NCBI GenBank assembly: GCA_903970165.1 | Contig: CAJCHZ010000053.1 | Span: forward strand, 28,837 to 92,836 | DNA length: 64,000 nt | Direction: 5' to 3' | Origin: Betaproteobacteria bacterium | Lineage (GTDB): Bacteria > Acidobacteriota > Terriglobia > Acidiferrales > UBA7541 | Shown: in pieces, positions 9,271 to 15,306 of the stretch | How the letters are laid out: every line of letters starts with the position of its first letter | How positions within the stretch are numbered: the stretch's first letter is position 1 | Position numbers and translations under genes: made by a program | The notes under the pieces: generated by a model | The model's database searches: none | What the model was told of the DNA's origin: nothing | The model's input: the letters and a program-made list of their open reading frames with translations, nothing else

Positions 9271-9362
9271 GCCCACCAGCGGTTGCTTTGAGGCCTCAAC
9301 AATCACTCCGGGAAGTACAGCGCTGCCTGAGTCCTTGACCACTCCGGAAATTGGATGCCCTA
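9271..9362 (-). pseudogene. remnant of a TonB-receptor-type carboxypeptidase-regulatory domain
   Basis: On the minus strand this short stretch encodes HPISGVVKDSGSAVLPGVIV followed by EASKQPLV. That strongly resembles the first repeat of the carboxypeptidase-regulatory-like domain at the N-terminus of many acidobacterial TonB-dependent receptors (usual form GxVxDxSGAVLPGVxVEA). No signal peptide, continuation or barrel is present on either side, so it looks like a decayed fragment. The match is short and by eye. Confidence 0.35.
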
Positions 9363-9527
9363 GGGTTGGCACCGTAAGCCACAACGGAACCGCCACGACT
9401 TTCAAGAACGCGGGAAATGCACTAGACGTTCAGCCGCCGCGTCATTTCCTGCGCCTTTCTCGCCCTTCTGGCCCTCATGTTACGAACTGCTATGTCTAAT
9501 TGCCCCCGATGATTAGTCATCGGTCCT

Positions 9528-9908
9528 TTAAGTGCAATCTACGCTCCCGATATATTGGTCGATCGTTGATAACAACGCCGCGCTATTCCACGGCTTCTGA
9601 ATAAACGCTTTAGCACCCGCCTTCAAAGCTCGATTCTTGTGTGTAGCTGGGTCGCGACCAGACACCACAATGACCGGGACAGTGGAGAGACTTGGGTTCT
9701 CCTGAAATCTTTCCAGAGCGACGTAGCCATCTTCGCCAGGCAGACCCAGATCCAAAATGATTAGATCCGGTTGCACCCGAATCGCCTCACTGACCGCGGA
9801 TTGTACGTCGACAGCAAAAAACACCGTGTGATGAACCTTCAGAAATACTTCATACCCAAGATTTAAATCGAGGTCGTCCTCGACGATTAGAATCTTCCTG
9901 TCATTCAT
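9528..9908 (-). CDS. single-domain response regulator of the Kai-linked two-component pair
   Basis: A 126-residue stand-alone receiver domain (CheY-like) with the acidic pair near residues 10-12 (VEDDLD), phospho-acceptor Asp53 in LIILDLGLPGEDG, Ser in VIVVSGRD and the conserved Lys in FIQKPW. There is no output domain. The ATG lies inside the end of the upstream histidine kinase gene (8-base overlap), so it is the cognate partner by position. It would pass phosphate to another protein or act by protein contact. It is the last gene of the leftward kaiB-kinase-regulator operon. Confidence 0.9.
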   Translation of the reverse strand: MNDRKILIVEDDLDLNLGYEVFLKVHHTVFFAVDVQSAVSEAIRVQPDLIILDLGLPGEDGYVALERFQENPSLSTVPVIVVSGRDPATHKNRALKAGAKAFIQKPWNSAALLSTIDQYIGSVDCT

Positions 9909-12339
9909 GGTTGGTTGTCTCCGACAACGTTTGAGATTTGATCGCCATTTCCATCTGTGCGGCCATATTGGCCACGGCGTCTTTCGCGGAAACACTGGAC
10001 TCTGGCGGCACTTGCTTCAAAGTGGTCTGGAAAATCGAACAATCTGTTCCCTTCAAGAGCGGAGGAAGCCTGAATTGTTCTCGAATCCTTTCGGTAAGCG
10101 TGGAAACGCCTCCCTCGTCTGCAAAAGCTGCGACAAAGAACCTTTGTTTTTCTCCTTCGCCGCGTGCTTGCAGCAGGAACATATCCAAGTGCGACGTCAA
10201 ACACTTTTGAATGCCGATACGCGCTTCGTCAGACCAATATTCTCGTGCCTGGTGGGAAGGCCTTGCCTCACGTGGCCAAACTTGAACCTCCACCAGCGAT
10301 ACCGTCTTCGCCGGCCACTTATCATTGACGAGAAGGGGAGCAATCAATGTGCTTACAGAAAACACGGGCAGCGTGAACGAAAAAGTCGTGCCCTCGTTTA
10401 CCTTGCTCTCCACCCAAATTTGGCCGCCTTGTCGAACCACTAATCCTTCGCAGATAAACAAGCCTAGTCCCAAGCCCATACGACTGGACCGAGCAGGCTT
10501 TACTTGATAAAGGCGTTCGAAGATGCGGTTGACGTCTTTCGGAGGAATGCCGCATCCCGTATCGGACACTTCCAACAACACAAACTTCGCATCCGGTTCA
10601 CTAAGCCGTGCCCGAATCTTTATTTCGCCGCCGGAAGGAGTAAACCGCAGGGCGTTGTCTATTAAAATCAGCAGGATTTGCCTTAGTCGAATGGGATCCG
10701 TATAGGCCGCGGGCATGCTGGGCGAAATGTCGGACGAGAGAGCCACTCCTTTGGCCTGGGCTGATCCGAGAACCATATTGATGGCATCGGTTACGACTTC
10801 AGATACCGAAATGGAATCCGGCTTGATCACCAACTTTCCGTTTTCAAGGCGCGTGACTTCCAATAAGTCATTAATCATGGCCTGAAGCTGCTCGATGTTC
10901 TTCATGACAAGCTGCTGATATTTCAGTTGTTTCTCGTTTAATGCGCCCGCCAATCCGTCCTGCAGAATGGTTGAAAATTGCTTCATTGCGGCGAGGGGTG
11001 TACGAAGCTCGTGGGAGACATGGGACAGGAGTTCGTCCTTGAAATGGAGTTCGTCTATGCGGCTCTGTTCCAAAGCCCTCTCTGCGTCTTTGCGTTCGGT
11101 GACATCCATGCTGACGCCAATCGCGCGTCTGACTTTTCTACGTCCGTCAAAAAATACTCGATAAACTGCGGAGATATTTCGGAGCGAACCGTCCTTCCGA
11201 AGAATGCGGAATTCCAAATTTCCCTCGCCATTGTTTTCGATTGCCTTGCGCAAACTAGCTTCGATTTGCTGTAGATCATCCGGATGGACACGGCCGGCCC
11301 ACTGGTCGTAGGTCACCGTGGAATTCATTGGGAGACCATATATTTCAAGCATTGTGGAATCCCAGGTAAGCGCATTGTTGGTCATGTCCCATTCCCACAC
11401 TCCCACCTTGGCCACTTCCGTGGCCAGCGCGAGGCGTTCCGTCAGCGATGCGTGTCTGGCCTCCGCCTGCCTTTGGTCGGTGACGTCGTTGTTAATGGTG
11501 AGAATTCGGACTGGCGCGCCTTCCGCGTCGCGTTGCAAGACCGAGCGGATGGCAACGACCAAACGCGTTCCGTCGCGTTTGCATTGAATCGCATCGTCTT
11601 CCCAATGGCCCTGGCGCAAGAGTTGGGCTCTCACGGCTTCGGCGGACTCGAAGAATTCAGTTTTCAATAATTCCGTAGAGTCTTTTCCCAAAGCTTCCTC
11701 CCCGGACCAGCCATAGATGGTCTCGGCTCCGCGATTCCAGAACAAGATCCGGCTTTGCATGTCCCGCACTACAATGGCGTCGGGCGCTAAATCGAGAAGG
11801 GCCGCTTGCTCCCGCAACTTCAGTTCCGCCCGCTTCTGATCGCCAAGGTCCGTCGCTATTACACAGATGACTTGGCGGCCTCTTTGATTAGCGAGTCGGC
11901 TGAAGGACAGCTGCACCGGAAGAGTGGTCCCGTCTTTCCGCAGCAATTGGGCTGAATTGCGGACATCATTCTTCAGCGCCTGGCGCGTCGACACCGTGAA
12001 TCCTTGCCACTCCTTCTCGTCTAGAATGGATTTGAAGCAGGAACCGACGATTCGTTCGGCTGCCTCTCCCACCATTTCTGCCAGCCGCCGATTGCAAAAG
12101 AGGATAGTCCCATCCGAAGTCAGTGTGGCCGCCCCCTCGTTCATGCGTTCGATCAAAATGCGGTAAGGATCGTCCGGACTCTGCAGCGCGAAGATGCGGC
12201 TCCCGCTTGGACCATCTACGACGATCGTGTCTACGTGGCCACTGCGAATCGCTTTCAGCGTATCCTCGGCCTCCGCCAAACGAGCCGAGCGGTGTCGAAG
12301 TTCTCTCACCGCGCTTCGCGATCGCTGGGCTTTAGCCAT
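9901..12339 (-). CDS. PAS-PAS-PAS histidine kinase of the Kai-like module
   Basis: An 812-residue cytosolic kinase from the ATG at 12337-12339, which overlaps the stop of the kaiB-like gene by eight bases; a longer frame upstream reads through kaiB and is unlikely. After an N-terminal helix with IRSGHVDTIVVDG (about 31-43) come three PAS domains (about 60-165, 180-290, 305-415). HisKA follows with phospho-accepting His443 in SHELRTPL, then HATPase_c with LIDNALRFTPSGG, SDTGCGIPP and GLGLGLF. There is no transmembrane segment. The C-terminal domain of about 120 residues (680-800), with RFFVAAFADEGGVSTLTERI, resembles a degenerate GGDEF-like fold and is not a standard kinase part. It is followed by its receiver protein. 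Sitting next to KaiB suggests input from a KaiC complex, which is inference. Confidence 0.92.
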   Translation of the reverse strand: MAKAQRSRSAVRELRHRSARLAEAEDTLKAIRSGHVDTIVVDGPSGSRIFALQSPDDPYRILIERMNEGAATLTSDGTILFCNRRLAEMVGEAAERIVGSCFKSILDEKEWQGFTVSTRQALKNDVRNSAQLLRKDGTTLPVQLSFSRLANQRGRQVICVIATDLGDQKRAELKLREQAALLDLAPDAIVVRDMQSRILFWNRGAETIYGWSGEEALGKDSTELLKTEFFESAEAVRAQLLRQGHWEDDAIQCKRDGTRLVVAIRSVLQRDAEGAPVRILTINNDVTDQRQAEARHASLTERLALATEVAKVGVWEWDMTNNALTWDSTMLEIYGLPMNSTVTYDQWAGRVHPDDLQQIEASLRKAIENNGEGNLEFRILRKDGSLRNISAVYRVFFDGRRKVRRAIGVSMDVTERKDAERALEQSRIDELHFKDELLSHVSHELRTPLAAMKQFSTILQDGLAGALNEKQLKYQQLVMKNIEQLQAMINDLLEVTRLENGKLVIKPDSISVSEVVTDAINMVLGSAQAKGVALSSDISPSMPAAYTDPIRLRQILLILIDNALRFTPSGGEIKIRARLSEPDAKFVLLEVSDTGCGIPPKDVNRIFERLYQVKPARSSRMGLGLGLFICEGLVVRQGGQIWVESKVNEGTTFSFTLPVFSVSTLIAPLLVNDKWPAKTVSLVEVQVWPREARPSHQAREYWSDEARIGIQKCLTSHLDMFLLQARGEGEKQRFFVAAFADEGGVSTLTERIREQFRLPPLLKGTDCSIFQTTLKQVPPESSVSAKDAVANMAAQMEMAIKSQTLSETTNHE

Positions 12340-12658
12340 GAGAGCCACCCTTGAATTTCGGGCCCAGCAATCTCCGCACCAGCTTGCGTTCGTCAAGACC
12401 ACCGACCAGCCGGCATGCTGGCGGAGGAAGTTCTTTAACGAGGGTCGGGGTCACCAGAATGCCCGCTTCACCTGCCAGAAGGGGCGCCTGATAGACGTCC
12501 AGGATTTCCAGGTCAATGCTTGCGCTTGAATACTCTTCGCAGACCGAAGCTACGGTCGTGATCGCTGTTTGCGACCGTCGGGTAGCACCTGCAACATACA
12601 GCTTTAGGACCAACTTCCCATGAGAACGTTTTCTTAGTTTTCCAAGAATCGTGGGCAT
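12332..12658 (-). CDS. kaiB: KaiB-like protein (first copy, kinase operon)
   Basis: A 108-residue thioredoxin-like KaiB-family protein. Core motifs are LVLKLYVAGATRRSQTA (strand 1 and helix 1), LEILDVYQAPLLA (second strand) and VTPTLVKELPPPACRLVGGL, matching the pattern TPTLxKxxPPPxRxxxG of cyanobacterial KaiB. It lacks the acidic C-terminal tail of Synechococcus KaiB and has an extra basic N-terminus. Its stop codon overlaps the start of the PAS kinase. In cyanobacteria, KaiB binds KaiC, and the kinase SasA carries a KaiB-like sensor domain; here that domain could act in trans as a separate protein. A sigma-54-like element lies about 43 bases upstream of the ATG. Confidence 0.88.
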   Translation of the reverse strand: MPTILGKLRKRSHGKLVLKLYVAGATRRSQTAITTVASVCEEYSSASIDLEILDVYQAPLLAGEAGILVTPTLVKELPPPACRLVGGLDERKLVRRLLGPKFKGGSHG

Positions 12659-12700
12659 CAGATAGTCTCAGTCGACAAGGCCATTTGAGGAAGGACTCTT

Positions 12701-12716
12701 GCAATCGACTGGCCGC
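12701..12716 (-). promoter_or_regulatory. candidate sigma-54 promoter for the kaiB-kinase operon
   Basis: Read on the minus strand, CGGCCAGTCGATTGCA has GG and GC separated by exactly ten bases and a full TTGCA at the -12 position. The -24 part matches only the GGC core. It lies about 43 bases upstream of the kaiB ATG, a normal promoter distance. Weaker than the kaiC element. Confidence 0.4.
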
Positions 12717-13095
12717 AAGCTCACTCGGAAGAAATGGCTTAAAGACGCTCGGTTCGCCATGGGAGAGAAATAGTATGTGTGCGGAAGCTGGACGGAAGTT
12801 CCCTATTCTGGACACAAAGCGTGGCGGGTATGGGGCTTTGCCGGTCTTGTCTCTGCCATCGTCGACCGCTCTGGAGTTACACTCCACCTGGATTTCTACG
12901 ACTTCCCCGTCGGCAGGGCGGGGAAGCCTTGTCCCGCTGCTTCCGGAACAGCGAAGGATAACCGTACTGGGCATCTGCATTGAGGCACTTATAGACTTTC
13001 TGAATTCTGGACTCTTTAGTTCACCCAGTGAGAGCCACGCCTCAACACATAGGAAGATTCTCTGCATTTTGTTGACTTTTGATTGTGCTTTGATG

Positions 13096-13111
13096 TGGCA
13101 CTGGAATTGCA
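13096..13111 (+). promoter_or_regulatory. sigma-54 (RpoN) type -24/-12 promoter upstream of kaiC
   Basis: TGGCACTGGAATTGCA has TGGCAC, five bases, then TTGCA, with GG and GC separated by ten bases. This is the classical RpoN promoter layout. Transcription would begin near 13122, giving a leader of about 150 bases before the kaiC ATG. Such promoters need an enhancer-binding activator; none is encoded in the window. Confidence 0.7.
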
Positions 13112-13271
13112 TGAGTTGGCTGCTTTGGGTCTCGTGCAGCGCGGACATGGGGGCTACGAACACTTGTGCTCTGCTCAGCTTCAAAAGGAAATCGTTGATA
13201 TCAATTTCTTCATCGCCCACGACGCTCCATGCTAATGCGGAGAATAGGCAGCACCTTTGAAAGGAACTTTT

Positions 13272-15011
13272 ATGAAAGTTGAGCGATCTCGTCGCGCCGT
13301 GATTACAGGCAAAGCTCCGACGGGTATCACCGGTTTCGATGAAATCACCCGTGGAGGTCTGCCGGACGGGCGCACCACGTTGCTGTCTGGCGGCCCTGGC
13401 TCCGGCAAAACCATCTTCGGTCTACAATTCCTTATACATGGCGCGCAGAAGTGCAAGGAGCCGGGCATTTTCGTCGCGTTCGAGGAAAACTCCAAACGGA
13501 TCGTGAAAAATTGTGAGGGTTTCGACTGGCCGCTTGCGGCGCTGCAGCGAAAAAACCTGTTCTTCGTCGATGCCCAGCCACGGCCCGAACTGATTCAATC
13601 AGGCAATTTCGACCTTGGCGGAATATTGGCGGCACTGACCGCCAAGACCAGGCAAATGGGCGCGCGGCGCATTGTATTCGACGCCCTGGACGTCGTGCTG
13701 TCGATGCTGCCGGACGGCATAGCCAGAGAGCGCGAAATCCACCGCCTGCATGATTGGCTGCTGCTGAACCACGTTACCGGCTTCATCACCGCAAAAGTCT
13801 CTGTGGAGGATGGCATTCATCCCGCCAACCAGCCCTTCGGATACTTACAATTCATGGTGGACTGTTCCGTGGTCCTCAACCATCGCGTGCATGTGGGTGT
13901 GTCGCAACGCAGCATCCGCGTCCAGAAATTTCGCGGCTCTTCCTTCAACGAAGATGAATCGCCCTTTGTCATCGGCGCCAACGGATTTGACGTGGCCATC
14001 GCGCGCAAAGCCAATCCGGGAAACGGGAAAGTGACCTTCGCTCGCGTGACCAGCGGTGTGAAGCGCCTGGATACCATGCTCGGCGGTGGCTACTACCGAG
14101 GCGCCAGCGTGCTGATCACCGGCTTCCCCGGTACTGCCAAGACCACCTTGAGCGGAGCTTTTGCCGAGTCCTGCTGCCAGCGTGGAGAACGAACCATGTT
14201 CGTCTCCTTTGATTCCGATGGTGCCGAGGTGGTTCGCAACCTGAAGTCCGTAAAAATTCAACTTACTCCCCACTTGAAAAACGGCTGCTTGAAAATGGTC
14301 TCGGCTCGCAATATCACGGGGAGTGCAGAAACCCTGTTGGTGCACATGAAGAGGATCGCGACCGAGCATCGTACTCGGTGCCTGGTTATCGATCCGGTCT
14401 CCACACTGTCTAAGGCCGGCAATGAGTTAACTGCCCACGCCGTGGCGGAACGGTTGATCGACTGGGCCAAGTCTGAGAGTATCACCCTGGTATGCACCAG
14501 CCTCCTCGACGAGACGTCCAGCCAATCTCAATATAGCGCCGGCACTCCCTTGCAAATCTCCACCCTGGCGGACACCTGGATCCACCTGAACTATCTGGTG
14601 CAGTCGGGCGAGCGAAATCGTGGCATTTCCATCATCAAGTCTCGCGGCACGGCTCATTCCAACCAGGTACGCGAGTTGATCCTCAGCGACGCGGGCGTCA
14701 CGTTGGCGGATATTTACACGGCCGGAGGCGAGGTTTTGATGGGCACGCTGCGCTGGGAAAAAGAAAGGGCCGAGCGTATCGCGCAAGAAGTCGCGGATGT
14801 CGGTGGCCGACTGAAGCGTGTCAGTCTTGACGCCGAGGAAGCCATTCTCCGCGTTCGGGCGAAGTCGCTAAAGACTGAACTCGAAGCCAAGCAGATCGAG
14901 AAAGCGCTGCTTTTGCGCACGGCCAAGAGCTACAAGCGCGACGTCTCGGGAACCCGCGCCCGTATGCGCGAGTTACGCGGTGCCGATATAGCTCAGCAAG
15001 GGCGGAGGTAA
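13272..15011 (+). CDS. kaiC: KaiC-family tandem RecA-like ATPase/kinase
   Basis: A 579-residue KaiC homologue starting at an ATG seven bases after AAAGGA; a TTG five codons upstream is less likely. CI domain: Walker A GGPGSGKT (residues 40-47) and catalytic Glu71-Glu72 in FVAFEENSKR. CII domain: Walker A GFPGTAKTT (284-292). The cyanobacterial autophosphorylation dyad is kept as Ser430-Thr431 in LQISTLADTWIHL, followed by SGERNRGISIIKSRG. At the CII catalytic Glu pair the sequence is FVSFDSDGAEV, so Glu-Glu becomes Asp314-Ser315. The C-terminus (about 495-579) is a long charged, probably coiled-coil extension in place of the KaiA-binding A-loop tail. The gene is followed four bases later by a second kaiB and then a c-di-GMP enzyme. 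No kaiA is seen, so it is an hourglass-like or signalling KaiC rather than a proven clock. Confidence 0.93.
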   Translation: MKVERSRRAVITGKAPTGITGFDEITRGGLPDGRTTLLSGGPGSGKTIFGLQFLIHGAQKCKEPGIFVAFEENSKRIVKNCEGFDWPLAALQRKNLFFVDAQPRPELIQSGNFDLGGILAALTAKTRQMGARRIVFDALDVVLSMLPDGIAREREIHRLHDWLLLNHVTGFITAKVSVEDGIHPANQPFGYLQFMVDCSVVLNHRVHVGVSQRSIRVQKFRGSSFNEDESPFVIGANGFDVAIARKANPGNGKVTFARVTSGVKRLDTMLGGGYYRGASVLITGFPGTAKTTLSGAFAESCCQRGERTMFVSFDSDGAEVVRNLKSVKIQLTPHLKNGCLKMVSARNITGSAETLLVHMKRIATEHRTRCLVIDPVSTLSKAGNELTAHAVAERLIDWAKSESITLVCTSLLDETSSQSQYSAGTPLQISTLADTWIHLNYLVQSGERNRGISIIKSRGTAHSNQVRELILSDAGVTLADIYTAGGEVLMGTLRWEKERAERIAQEVADVGGRLKRVSLDAEEAILRVRAKSLKTELEAKQIEKALLLRTAKSYKRDVSGTRARMRELRGADIAQQGRR

Positions 15012-15015
15012 TCCT

Positions 15016-15306
15016 GTGGTGCCACGAAGGAAGAAGTTCAAATTTCGGCTTTACATCGCGGGCGACACCCAGAACTCCGCATCGGCGATATCCAATCTAG
15101 CCATTCTTTGTAAGAAACATTTGCTCAACCGCTCTGAGACCGAAGTTGTAGATGTGTTTTTGGAACCGGATCGCGCTCTGGCCGACGGCGTGTTTATGAC
15201 CCCCACGCTCGTCAAACTTAACCCTCACCCCGTGCGAAAAATTGTCGGCACTCTGATCCTCTCGCGTCGCTTGATGCAGTGTCTGCAGTTGGGGGAGTTC
15301 GCTTGA
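15016..15306 (+). CDS. kaiB: KaiB-like protein (second copy, kaiC operon)
   Basis: A 96-residue KaiB-family protein, GTG start four bases after the kaiC stop. It has FKFRLYIAGDTQNSASAISN, then VVDVFLEPDRALADGVF and MTPTLVKLNPHPVRKIVG, the conserved KaiB core, with no acidic C-terminal tail. It differs clearly from the KaiB in the divergent operon (for example NPHPVRK against PPPACR), so the two are paralogues rather than recent duplicates. The stop TGA overlaps the proposed TTG start of the GGDEF-EAL gene. Expected role: binding the KaiC CI ring and changing its ATPase/kinase state, or handing the signal to the downstream enzyme. Confidence 0.9.
   Translation: MVPRRKKFKFRLYIAGDTQNSASAISNLAILCKKHLLNRSETEVVDVFLEPDRALADGVFMTPTLVKLNPHPVRKIVGTLILSRRLMQCLQLGEFA

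Larger units (their letters stand above)
12659..13271. promoter_or_regulatory. divergent regulatory region between the two kai operons
   Basis: About 610 bases separate the oppositely transcribed kaiB-kinase and kaiC-kaiB operons. Long frames on both strands cross it but have no family match and overlap kaiB, so I regard it as non-coding. It holds a near-consensus sigma-54 element for kaiC and a weaker one for the leftward operon, leaving about 350 bases between them for activator sites. No obvious palindromic activator site was identified. Confidence 0.6.

Noticed and set aside
12513..13220. Long minus-strand frame of 235 codons across the kai intergenic region
   Set aside because: It overlaps the end of kaiB in another frame, has no family pattern or ribosome site, and covers the sigma-54-like elements.
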